Origin: an uncultured Clostridia bacterium
GTDB lineage: Bacteria; Bacillota; Clostridia; Christensenellales; UBA1242
Direction of reading: 5' to 3'
DNA: 17,253 bases
Assembly: GCA_944377765.1 (NCBI GenBank)
Contig: CALWFX010000057.1
Coordinates: 1-17,253 of the forward strand
How positions within the stretch are numbered: the first letter of the stretch is position 1; each line of letters starts with the position of its first letter. Both the position numbers and the translations under genes were made by a program. The notes below the pieces were generated by a model. The model was given only the letters and a program-made list of their open reading frames with translations. It searched no databases and was not told where the DNA came from. Of this stretch, positions 1-6,670 are shown in pieces.

Positions 1-767
1 AACTTCTTCGTCCAGACCCTCAAGTTATTTGGCATGCTAAAGAAAATCTTTTTAAAAGAAAGGATATTGACGCTTTTTATGAAAAAAAAGAAGGTGGCGG
101 GCTTTGGCATTTTAACAAAAAAATTCCAGATGAATGGCAAATATCTTGGAAGGGTTTAAAATTTATTGTTAAACCTATGGGCTTTAAGCATACTGGAATT
201 TTTCCAGAGCAAGCGGTCAACTGGGAGTTTATGCAAGACATAATAAAAAAATCTGGAAGAAGTCCGAAAGTTTTAAATTTGTTTGCATACACTGGTGGAG
301 CAAGTGTTGCTTTAAGCAAGGCTGGAGCACAAGTTACACATGTGGACGCCAGCAAAGGTATGGTGGAAAGGGCAAAAGAAAATGCTCGCCTTAATGGAAT
401 AACAAATATTCGCTTTATTGTTGATGATTGTCAAAAGTTTATTGAAAGAGAAATTAGGCGTGGAAATTATTATGATGCCATAATCATGGACCCACCAAGT
501 TATGGCAGGGGACCAAGTGGTGAGATGTGGAAACTTGAAGATAATTTAACTGATTTTGTGGAACTTACAAAAAAAGTTTTAAGCGAAAAACCTCTTTTTG
601 TTTTAATTAATTCATATACAACAGGACTTCAACCAACTGTTATTGCCAACATTTTAAAGTGCGTTTTTGGCAATCAAGATGTTGAAGCGGATGAAATTGG
701 TTTACCAACAAGCGAAGGGCTGGTTCTTCCTTGTGGTGCAACAGGAGTGAAACTATGGAAAAATTAA
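1..767 (+). CDS. Class I SAM-dependent methyltransferase, probably rRNA-modifying (5' partial)
   Basis: The frame is open from base 3, so the N-terminus lies outside the window and 254 residues are visible. It resembles the Bacillota class I SAM-dependent methyltransferases related to RlmI/RlmK-type rRNA enzymes. Visible marks are an early RPDPQVIW stretch (residues 3-10), the SAM-binding motif I NLFAYTGGASV (about 91-101), the acidic motif II VDASKG, and a motif IV DPPSYGRG starting at D163. These are established family features; transfer of a methyl group to an RNA base is inferred and the target site is unknown. An internal ATG at 177 opens the same frame, but the homologous-looking residues before it show that it is not the start. 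The 3' end overlaps the pseudouridine synthase gene by 13 bases, which suggests translational coupling in one operon. The family assignment is firm; the substrate is not. Confidence 0.9.
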   Translation, partial: LLRPDPQVIWHAKENLFKRKDIDAFYEKKEGGGLWHFNKKIPDEWQISWKGLKFIVKPMGFKHTGIFPEQAVNWEFMQDIIKKSGRSPKVLNLFAYTGGASVALSKAGAQVTHVDASKGMVERAKENARLNGITNIRFIVDDCQKFIEREIRRGNYYDAIIMDPPSYGRGPSGEMWKLEDNLTDFVELTKKVLSEKPLFVLINSYTTGLQPTVIANILKCVFGNQDVEADEIGLPTSEGLVLPCGATGVKLWKN

Positions 768-1453
768 CTGTTCTTTATGAAGATAATCAAATTGTTGTGG
801 TAATTAAACCGCAAAATATTCCAACGCAAAGTGATAGTTCAAAGGATGTTGATATGCTTTCCATGGTTAAAGCCTATGTTAAAGAAAAATACAACAAGGA
901 AGGCGAGGCTTTTATTGGGCTTGTTCACAGACTTGACAGACCAACAGGCGGAGTTATGGTTTTTGCAAGAAATTCAAAATCTGCAAAAAGGCTTACAGAG
1001 CAATTTCAAAATCACACCACTGAAAAAGTTTATTATGCAGTAACAAATGGCGTTTTAAGATATAAAAAAGATACGCTTATAAATTATCTTGAGAAAAATG
1101 AAAAAGAAAATATGGTTAAAGTTGTGCCTATGGGTGTCAGCGGTGCAAAAAAGGCAGAACTTGTTTATGAAGAACTGGAAAATAATGGCAAAGAAAGTTT
1201 GGTTAAAATTCAAATTTTAACTGGCAGAAGTCATCAAATTCGCGTGCAAATGGCAAATATTGGTTTTCCTTTGTATGGAGATAACAAATATGGAAAAGAT
1301 AAAAGTGTGGCAACAAAAAATTTGGGGCTTTGGGCTGGAAAATTATCTTTTATTCATCCAGTAACAAAAGAAAAAATGGTATTTATGGCAATGCCAGATA
1401 CAACTAAGTTACCTTGGAAAAATTTTAACATGGAGAAATATTTTGTGAGGTAA
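755..1453 (+). CDS. RluA-family RNA pseudouridine synthase
   Basis: A 232-residue enzyme of the RluA family, which isomerises uridine to pseudouridine in rRNA or tRNA. The catalytic motif is HRLDRPTGG (H58-G66) with the nucleophilic aspartate at D61; the usual HRLDRxTSG has S where this has G. A later GRSHQIRVQMA stretch is the conserved C-terminal RNA-binding/active-site segment. No S4 domain precedes the catalytic domain, as in the short RluA-type proteins. ATG 755 was chosen because AGGAG lies at 743-747, seven bases upstream; an in-frame TTG at 731 has no such site and would extend further into the upstream gene. The start overlaps the methyltransferase by 13 bases and the stop is one base from the pepF start, so the three genes are very probably co-transcribed. 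The target uridine cannot be read from sequence. Confidence 0.93.
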   Translation: MEKLTVLYEDNQIVVVIKPQNIPTQSDSSKDVDMLSMVKAYVKEKYNKEGEAFIGLVHRLDRPTGGVMVFARNSKSAKRLTEQFQNHTTEKVYYAVTNGVLRYKKDTLINYLEKNEKENMVKVVPMGVSGAKKAELVYEELENNGKESLVKIQILTGRSHQIRVQMANIGFPLYGDNKYGKDKSVATKNLGLWAGKLSFIHPVTKEKMVFMAMPDTTKLPWKNFNMEKYFVR

Positions 1454-1454
1454 T

Positions 1455-3236
1455 ATGAAAAAAAGAAGCGAAATTGAAGAAAAATATAAATGGGACTTAT
1501 CTAAGTTTTGCAAAAGTGATGAAGATTTTTATAAAAGACTGAAAAAACTTGATAAAGAGATTGCAAAGATTTCTAATTTTGAAGGACATCTTGCAGAAAG
1601 CAATGAAAAACTTTTTGAGTGCTTGGAACTTAATCAAAAATTTGGAAAAGAGCATGGCTTTTTATATATTTATGCCAATTTAAAATTAAAAACAGATAAT
1701 GCTGACGAAAAAGCAAATGAGATGTGTGAAAAAATTGGTTTGTTCACAACAAAATATGCCACTCTTACTGCATATATTGATGTTGAAATTTCAGCATTTT
1801 GTGATGACAAATTGAAAGATTTACAAAAAAATGCCAAGTTTAAAAATTATAAAAGATATTTTGAAGCAATTTTGCGTGATAAAAAGCATATTTTATCAAA
1901 AACTGAAGAACTATTACTTTCAAAATTGAGTGATTTTATGGGCGGTTATAGTGATAACTTTGATAAGTTTAGTGATGCTGATCTTAAATTTGGAGAAATT
2001 GAAGATAGTAAAGGTAAAAAATATCCACTAAATCAATCTAATTACATTTTGTATGCAGAAAGCAAGGACAGAACATTAAGACAAAATGCTTTTAAGCGTA
2101 TGAATGGCAAGTATGGGGAATTTATAAATTTTCTTGCAAATAACTATATAAATGATGTTAAAGAAGCGTGCGTTTTTGCAAAGGTAAGAAAATATTCTTC
2201 TGCTCTTTCACAAGAACTTTATGAAGAAGAAGTGAGCAAGAAAGTTTTTGACCTTTTAACAACAAAAGTGCGAAACAATATTTCGGTTATTGAAGACTTT
2301 TTTGAAATTAAAAGAAAAATGCTTAAACTGGATAAGATTGCAATATACGATACTTTTGCGCCAATTGTGTCTGACCTAGACTATAAATTCACATATTATG
2401 AAGCTATTGACCTTATAAAAAAGGCTCTTGCTCCACTTGGAGAAGATTATATTAATTTAATAGACAGGGCAGTTAAAGAAAAATGGATTGATGTTATGCC
2501 AAACGAAAACAAGGATAGTGGGGCGTTTTCTTGGGGGTGCTATGGTGCTACTCCTGTTGTTTTAACAAACTTTGAAGGAAATATGCAATCTGTGTTTACC
2601 TTGGCGCACGAACTTGGACACGCAATGCATAGTTTCTATTCAAATGAAAAACAACCAATTCAAACAGCAGGATATGTTATTTTTGTTGCAGAAGTTGCAA
2701 GTATAACAAATGAAATGTTGCTTTTAAATTATCTTCTTGAAAATGCTAAGAGTGATAGTGAGAAAATATATTATTATAATTATTTTCTTGTGGAAGTTCG
2801 TTCAACCATTTTCCGCCAAACAATGTTCAGTGATTTTGAAAAGTTCACGCATGAAACTTTTGAAAAGGGGATACCATTAACAAGTCAACTTCTTTGCAAA
2901 AAATATGCCGAACTTAATAAGTTTTATCATGGCGAAAAGGTTGAGCAAATTGACGAAATGCAATATGAATGGGCAAGGATACCACATTTTTATTCTCATT
3001 TTTATGTGTATAAATATGCAACAGGCATGATTTGTGCAGTTAACATTGCAGATAAGATTTTAAAGGACAATGAAACCATGGTTAAAAAGTATAAAAACTT
3101 TCTTTCGTCAGGTTGTATACAAAGCCCTATAACACTTTTAAAAAGGTGTGATTGCGACTTGGAGAAGGAAGACATTTACAACAATGTATTCTCAGTTTGT
3201 AAAGATTTTATAAATAAATGGAAAGAACTTATTTAA
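1455..3236 (+). CDS. pepF: Oligoendopeptidase F, M3B zinc metallopeptidase
   Basis: A 593-residue protein, the usual length for oligoendopeptidase F, a cytoplasmic zinc peptidase that cleaves short oligopeptides. The zinc site is HELGH at residues 385-389, with the third ligand E413 in FVAEVAS 24 residues after the second histidine, as in family M3. The C-terminal EWARIPHFYSHFYVYKYATG stretch is the substrate-tyrosine/arginine region characteristic of PepF. The N-terminal 180 residues are helical and charged. No signal peptide is visible. It starts one base after the pseudouridine synthase stop, behind a TGAGG site at 1446-1450. An intrinsic terminator overlapping its stop codon ends the operon. 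No key residue is missing. Confidence 0.95.
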   Translation: MKKRSEIEEKYKWDLSKFCKSDEDFYKRLKKLDKEIAKISNFEGHLAESNEKLFECLELNQKFGKEHGFLYIYANLKLKTDNADEKANEMCEKIGLFTTKYATLTAYIDVEISAFCDDKLKDLQKNAKFKNYKRYFEAILRDKKHILSKTEELLLSKLSDFMGGYSDNFDKFSDADLKFGEIEDSKGKKYPLNQSNYILYAESKDRTLRQNAFKRMNGKYGEFINFLANNYINDVKEACVFAKVRKYSSALSQELYEEEVSKKVFDLLTTKVRNNISVIEDFFEIKRKMLKLDKIAIYDTFAPIVSDLDYKFTYYEAIDLIKKALAPLGEDYINLIDRAVKEKWIDVMPNENKDSGAFSWGCYGATPVVLTNFEGNMQSVFTLAHELGHAMHSFYSNEKQPIQTAGYVIFVAEVASITNEMLLLNYLLENAKSDSEKIYYYNYFLVEVRSTIFRQTMFSDFEKFTHETFEKGIPLTSQLLCKKYAELNKFYHGEKVEQIDEMQYEWARIPHFYSHFYVYKYATGMICAVNIADKILKDNETMVKKYKNFLSSGCIQSPITLLKRCDCDLEKEDIYNNVFSVCKDFINKWKELI

Positions 3237-3246
3237 GTTCTTTTTT
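3221..3246 (+). terminator. Intrinsic terminator after pepF, overlapping its stop codon
   Basis: AAAGAACTT (3222-3230) pairs with AAGTTCTTT (3235-3243) around the loop ATTT, extended by a G-T pair at the base and followed by Ts to 3246. The TAA stop of pepF (3234-3236) lies at the loop/3' arm boundary. It closes the methyltransferase-pseudouridine synthase-pepF operon. Confidence 0.8.
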
Positions 3247-3490
3247 CATTGCATACCACCTTGCATACTATTATTATATTTATACAAAAATAGGTATAAA
3301 TATAATTTTTTTATTTATTTTTAAAATATGTAAGTAGGTTCTAATAAAATTGTTTTAATATGGTTTACTAAAAATATATAAACTTTAAAAAATTCACAAA
3401 TTTATTCCATATTTATATATTCATAGGAGCCATATTTTTCAAAAAAATGAGTTAAAATATAAATAAATATTAAAAAATACCACAAAAAAG
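3247..3490. other. AT-rich intergenic stretch without a gene
   Basis: About 245 bases of very AT-rich DNA with stops in every frame. It holds the 13-mer CATTGCATACCAC (3247-3259), also present upstream of csaA, and two copies of TTGCATAC (3249-3256 and 3261-3268) spaced 12 bases apart. TTGCAT at 3249-3254 is followed after 17 bases by TATTAT (3272-3277), a possible promoter with no obvious gene directly behind it. An AGGAG at 3425-3429 precedes only a two-codon ORF (ATG 3447). Nothing else stands out. Confidence 0.6.
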
Positions 3491-3518
3491 TTGACTCGGG
3501 GGGGGTATTTGCTAAAAT
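3491..3518 (+). promoter_or_regulatory. Promoter with an eight-G tract in its spacer
   Basis: TTGACT (3491-3496) and TAAAAT (3513-3518) are separated by 16 bases. An upstream TG (3510-3511, TGC then TAAAAT) makes an extended -10. The spacer contains eight consecutive Gs (3498-3505), the only such run noticed in this AT-rich window. Adding one G would give a 17-base spacer. It faces the LamG-like ORF. The hexamers are seen; activity and variability are inferred. Confidence 0.5.
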
Positions 3519-3520
3519 GA

Positions 3521-4222
3521 TTTTGTAAACAAACAGAGTTTGTGCCATATGATAGTGGAATAAGTGGATATGTCAGTGTAAGCACACAAACCAAATGGTC
3601 AAGCCTTAAAGGATGGGTGCATTTTGCACTTGTGTTTGATGGAGACTATGCAATTGGATATATAAATGGCGAACAGGTTGGAAAGTCATCCAAGTTTACA
3701 GGTGATATTGGCTATCATGCTTCAAATGGCATATTTATTGGTGCAGAATCTGGGACAAGTGCAACCACGCCACTTTCTGGTTATAATTTTAAAGGAATAA
3801 TAAAGGATGTTGTCATTGCTCATGACGCGCTTACAGCGGAAGAGATAAGAAACTTAGGCAATAACCATATACAAAATATCTATAACACAATGGATGTTTC
3901 AGAGATAAATTACTTGGTTAATTTCAAAGGAACAGAAGAAAGTTATTCAAATACTGGCATAGTGGAAACAAGTAGGCAAGGAAACATCTTTATCTCGTCA
4001 GAAGAAGAAATACAACAAGTTGCAGGGAGTTACGAAGTTAAGTTTTCAGATTTGGTTAAGGATATATTAGGAATAACAATATACTTCACTCGTGATATGG
4101 GAACAAATATAAATAACATAACTTGTCGAACAGAGTATGGCGGACTGACACAAAAATTCGCAACATCAGTTCAAGGCTTTCAATTTACAATTAAAGTATC
4201 AGAATATGGATGTGTGTCATAA
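3521..4222 (+). pseudogene. LamG/concanavalin A-like lectin domain protein, apparently 5'-truncated
   Basis: The frame opens after a TGA at 3518-3520 and ends at TAA 4220-4222. The first usable start is GTG 3542, with only a weak GAG upstream, giving 226 residues. The protein begins in the middle of a LamG_3-type beta-sandwich: KGWVHFALVFDG followed by YINGEQVG is the typical central strand pair (W, H, NG), and a GIIKDVVIAHDALTAEEI stretch ends the domain. The usual first strands and any signal peptide are absent, although such domains normally sit in secreted or surface proteins. Residues after about 110 are unassigned. Upstream DNA has stops in all frames, so a simple frameshift does not restore the start. 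It is probably a remnant or recombined piece of a larger surface protein; a short intact protein is less likely. Its stop codon lies within the first hairpin of a hairpin array. Confidence 0.55.
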
Positions 4223-4348
4223 AAATGCTACTGCATTTTTATGACAATGAAGAGCAAAGTAAAACTTTGCGTTAAGAGTTCGCTTCGCTCACATGAAGAG
4301 CAAAAACAAAGTTTTTGCGTGAAGAGCGAATTGAAATTCGCATTGTGG
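4216..4348 (+). repeat. Micro-hairpin array, left copy
   Basis: It begins with a perfect 13-bp hairpin (4216-4228 with 4233-4245, loop TACT) that contains the LamG-like gene's stop codon. Four short units follow. Each is a 7-nt linker plus a stem-loop: ATGAAGA + GCAAAGT/AAA/ACTTTGC (4247-4270); GTTAAGA + an imperfect GTTCGC/TTC/GCTCAC (4271-4292); ATGAAGA + GCAAAAAC/AAA/GTTTTTGC (4293-4318); GTGAAGA + GCGAATT/GA/AATTCGC (4319-4341). It ends in ATTGTGG (4342-4348). The linkers are conserved while the stem sequences are unrelated. The function is unknown; as part of the 3' UTR it could act as RNA structure. Confidence 0.85.
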
Positions 4349-4397
4349 ACGATTTTAGTAAGTGGTTAAACAGCAAACTTAACAAAAAATACAAATA

Positions 4398-4440
4398 AAA
4401 AAGAGTTTTATTACTAATAATAAAACTCTTTTTCTTTTTT
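4398..4440. terminator. Bidirectional intrinsic terminator between the two hairpin arrays
   Basis: A 16-bp perfect stem (4398-4413 with 4418-4433), core GAGTTTTATTA/TAATAAAACTC, loop CTAA. T-rich sequence follows on the + strand to 4440 and an A-rich tract precedes it, so it can stop transcripts from both sides. It would end the LamG-side transcript and the convergent minus-strand transcript after each has passed its own hairpin array. Confidence 0.85.
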
Positions 4441-4509
4441 ATTCCGCTGTTTTAAAATGTTTTTTAATTGAAATATATTTATATTATCAATAAAGAACCA
4501 TAAAACATA

Positions 4510-4646
4510 CCACAATGCAAGACAAAGTCTTGCTCTTCATGAAATTGCCTTGCAATTTCTCTTCATGGCGACGTTGTCGCCTCTTAATGTTGCGTTAGCA
4601 ACTCTTAATGTAAAAAATTAGAATGACTTTTCATTCTCATTTTTTA
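4510..4646 (-). repeat. Micro-hairpin array, right copy (inverted)
   Basis: Read on the minus strand it has the same plan as the left copy. A large hairpin (4611-4646, 15 bp plus one mismatch, loop 4627-4630) contains the stop codon of the minus-strand gene. Four linker/stem-loop units follow: ATTAAGA + GTTGC/TAAC/GCAAC (4609-4589), ATTAAGA + GGCGAC/AAC/GTCGCC (4588-4567), ATGAAGA + GAAATTGC/AAG/GCAATTTC (4566-4541), ATGAAGA + GCAAGAC/TTT/GTCTTGC (4540-4517), then ATTGTGG (4516-4510). All four short stems are perfect and none shares its sequence with another. It has the same unit count and the same end motif as the left array. Confidence 0.85.
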
Positions 4647-5087
4647 TTCCAAATATGGCAAAAGCCTATCTATATTGTTGCGTTCAAATTTATATAGCCT
4701 ATCTAATATCTCGTCTAATTCTTTTGATATCCCTTTGTGGTCGCTTTTATCTTTTATGCAGGATATAATTCCCATAAAGGTGCCAATCAGCATTAATTCT
4801 GCAATTTTACGATTGGAATTGTCGGTTATTGTTGACGTATTTATGCTTGTCCATAGTCTTGCTTTTTCCATCCAGTTATTATCCTTTATTCCTTCAATTT
4901 TTTCTGCTTTTGCAAAACCTTCACATTCTTTTGCCAAAACAAGATAACCATCTTGTTGTTTGCTTAATTCACTGATAAAATTGTCATCTTCCACTTTTTT
5001 TTCAATGTCTTCAATTGATTGGATTGCTGTTCTTATGTTTTGATAGATTGTATTTAAGTATTTTGTGATAAGTTCTTTTTCTTCCAT
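4644..5087 (-). CDS. Small helical protein of unknown function
   Basis: A 147-residue protein with no signal peptide or convincing membrane segment. It reads as a bundle of amphipathic helices: an N-terminal helix with LITKYLNTIYQNIRTAIQSI, a charged middle, then RKIAELMLIGTFMGIISCI and a C-terminal helix ending LLPYLE. The layout recalls small uncharacterised ferritin-like helical proteins of Clostridia, but I see no clear metal-binding EXXH set, so this is only a resemblance. The start at 5087 is supported by AGGAG (minus strand, 5098-5094) six bases upstream; an in-frame extension to 5135 lacks such a site. It converges on the LamG-like gene and its stop lies in the first hairpin of the right array. 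It is divergent from the cyclase gene, with a 91-base gap between them. Confidence 0.75.
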   Translation of the reverse strand: MEEKELITKYLNTIYQNIRTAIQSIEDIEKKVEDDNFISELSKQQDGYLVLAKECEGFAKAEKIEGIKDNNWMEKARLWTSINTSTITDNSNRKIAELMLIGTFMGIISCIKDKSDHKGISKELDEILDRLYKFERNNIDRLLPYLE

Positions 5088-5178
5088 ATTTTTCTCCTTT
5101 AATATATATTCTCTCTTTTTCGACATTTTATGCAAAAATTATATGTATTAAAGCGGTGTTTTTTCTCAAACTATTTGC

Positions 5179-6573
5179 ATGAAAAACAAAATTTTATTAA
5201 TTATTACAATAATTCTGTTCCTTCCAAATATCTTTTTAATTAGGTATTTGGTTGAAGGTATTGTGCCAAATGGCGAAGGCTTTTCCTTCAATTTTTCTGC
5301 TTTGTCCTATGTTGCCCTTGGTTTTTTGGTTGCATTTTTAGTTTCCTTTATCATATTATACATTTCTTTACTTAAAAGCATGAATTTGTCGAATATGATT
5401 TTCTTTTCGGTTTTGCCACTAACTCTTGTTTATGGCGTTTTTGTTGTGTTTGTTACGCAAGTGGGGAATTTAACTGATGTAACTTCTGAATCTGTGAAAG
5501 CAACTTTAAAATTAAATGCAACAGACAATTACAATAGTTTGTTATGGGTGGCACTTGCAACAATTTTATATTTAGTCCTTCTTTTTGTTTTGATTATTTT
5601 TGCCTGCAAACCAATTAAAAGTGTTAAGCGAATAATACAAAAATTGGGTGATGGCAGGGCTAAGTTTGACGATTTTAAAGTTGGTGGCAACAAAGATTTT
5701 CAAGAGATTGAACATTCTTTAAACAAGATAAACTTTATTTATAAAGAAAAAGACAACAAAATTAGAGTGGCAAATTTGGAAAAAGAAAAGCGTATTCCAA
5801 AAGAACTTTTAAAATATTTTGGCACTAACAGCATTAAAGAATTAGAGATTGGTGGTAAAGTTCAAAAGCAGGGAGTGGTTCTTGCTTGTGATTTAAAAAC
5901 CAACATTTCAAGAACTTTGAGTTTGGAAGAAAATTTCAACTATATAAACTCTTATCTTAAAATTGTTTTGCCTTTGGTTCGAAGATATGATGGTTTTGTT
6001 GATAAATATCATGGGGATGGTATATTGGCAGTGTTTTCCAAAGGAGAAAATGCAATTGGATGTGCTCATGCAGTTTTGAAAGCACTTGATATTAAAAATA
6101 AAAAAGAGAGTTTTAAAGTTGATGCAAAAATCAGCATTCATTTTGATAGTTTGACATTTGGAATTGTTGGAGATGAAGAAAATAAGATGCCAACAATCAT
6201 TTCTGACACTGAAAATTTTATTAGTAAGATGCAAGATATTAATGAATATATTGGTTCCAATCTTCTTATTTCCAAATCAGTGCTTGATAATTTGTCACAA
6301 AATTTCAATTTTGATTATCGTTACACTGGGGCTTTGACTTATGATAATGCTCAGATTTCTTTGTTTGAAAGTTTAGATTATTATGCTAAATCTAAGAGAG
6401 AAAAACTTAAAAAACTTAAAAATAAATTTGAAAATGGTGTTCGCTTTTATAACGAAGGGAAGTATTTGGAAGCAAAGGAGTGTTTTGAACTTGTTTTACA
6501 TTATGTTTCAGATGACAGCGTTTCTTATGTTTATTTTAATAAGGCAAATGAAAAATTAGCAGAAGCAGTTTAA
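5179..6573 (+). CDS. Membrane-bound class III adenylate/guanylate cyclase homologue with TPR-like tail
   Basis: 464 residues. Four hydrophobic segments (about 4-26, 42-64, 72-94, 121-144) precede a HAMP-like linker (about 145-195) and a class III nucleotide cyclase domain (about 230-395). Both metal-binding aspartates are present: D238 in ACDLK and D280 in KYHGDG, the latter with K276 at the position that selects adenine in adenylate cyclases. The later IGDTVNxAxR-type motif appears as ISDTENFISK. The asparagine N346 is kept but the transition-state arginine position holds K350. The C-terminal 50 residues form a TPR-like helical pair (FYNEGKYLEAKECFELVL). cAMP synthesis is possible but activity may be reduced. 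No good ribosome binding site precedes ATG 5179; the start was chosen because it begins the first membrane helix. It stands alone between a divergent gene and the TM2 gene. Confidence 0.85.
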   Translation: MKNKILLIITIILFLPNIFLIRYLVEGIVPNGEGFSFNFSALSYVALGFLVAFLVSFIILYISLLKSMNLSNMIFFSVLPLTLVYGVFVVFVTQVGNLTDVTSESVKATLKLNATDNYNSLLWVALATILYLVLLFVLIIFACKPIKSVKRIIQKLGDGRAKFDDFKVGGNKDFQEIEHSLNKINFIYKEKDNKIRVANLEKEKRIPKELLKYFGTNSIKELEIGGKVQKQGVVLACDLKTNISRTLSLEENFNYINSYLKIVLPLVRRYDGFVDKYHGDGILAVFSKGENAIGCAHAVLKALDIKNKKESFKVDAKISIHFDSLTFGIVGDEENKMPTIISDTENFISKMQDINEYIGSNLLISKSVLDNLSQNFNFDYRYTGALTYDNAQISLFESLDYYAKSKREKLKKLKNKFENGVRFYNEGKYLEAKECFELVLHYVSDDSVSYVYFNKANEKLAEAV

Positions 6574-6634
6574 TAGATTAATAAACTTGAGTAAAAAATT
6601 TTTATATTCTCTATTTCTTGTTTAATATATTTTC

Positions 6635-6663
6635 TTGACTTTTCTAATGAATAATTATATTAT
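6635..6663 (+). promoter_or_regulatory. Promoter of the zinc-ribbon/TM2 gene
   Basis: TTGACT (6635-6640), a 17-base spacer, then TATTAT (6658-6663). Transcription would begin at about 6670, at or next to the ATG at 6671, so the mRNA may be leaderless. Confidence 0.65.
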
Positions 6664-6670
6664 ATTAACG

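Noticed and set aside
731..754. TTG start of the pseudouridine synthase at 731
   Set aside because: ATG 755 has AGGAG at ideal spacing and the protein begins there with the usual LxVLYEDNQI strand; the TTG has no site.
3491..3545. Frameshift at the G8 tract that would rejoin the LamG ORF to an upstream coding region
   Set aside because: The DNA upstream of the tract has stops in all three frames within a short distance, so changing the G count cannot extend the ORF upstream.
4247..4369. A 40-codon ORF (MKSKVKLC...) running through the left hairpin array
   Set aside because: It arises because the linker ATGAAGAGC reads M-K-S. The same strand of the right array is broken by stops, unit lengths are not multiples of three, and no ribosome binding site precedes it.
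4516..4596. A short + strand ORF (MQDKVLLF...) in the right hairpin array
   Set aside because: It reads antisense to the array's gene-linked orientation, has no ribosome binding site, and is explained by the hairpin repeats.
4216..4646. CRISPR array or integron attC sites
   Set aside because: The conserved part is only 7 nt and the variable parts are self-complementary hairpins of 14-19 nt, unlike CRISPR spacers. No cas genes, integrase or attC core sites are present.
4675..4947. A 90-codon + strand ORF antisense to the small helical protein
   Set aside because: It is a shadow frame; the minus-strand gene has a good ribosome binding site and protein-like helical composition, while this one has neither.
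6574..6634. Terminator after the cyclase gene
   Set aside because: Only AT-rich self-complementary stretches without a loop are visible (around 6595-6605); no hairpin with a T-run could be supported.
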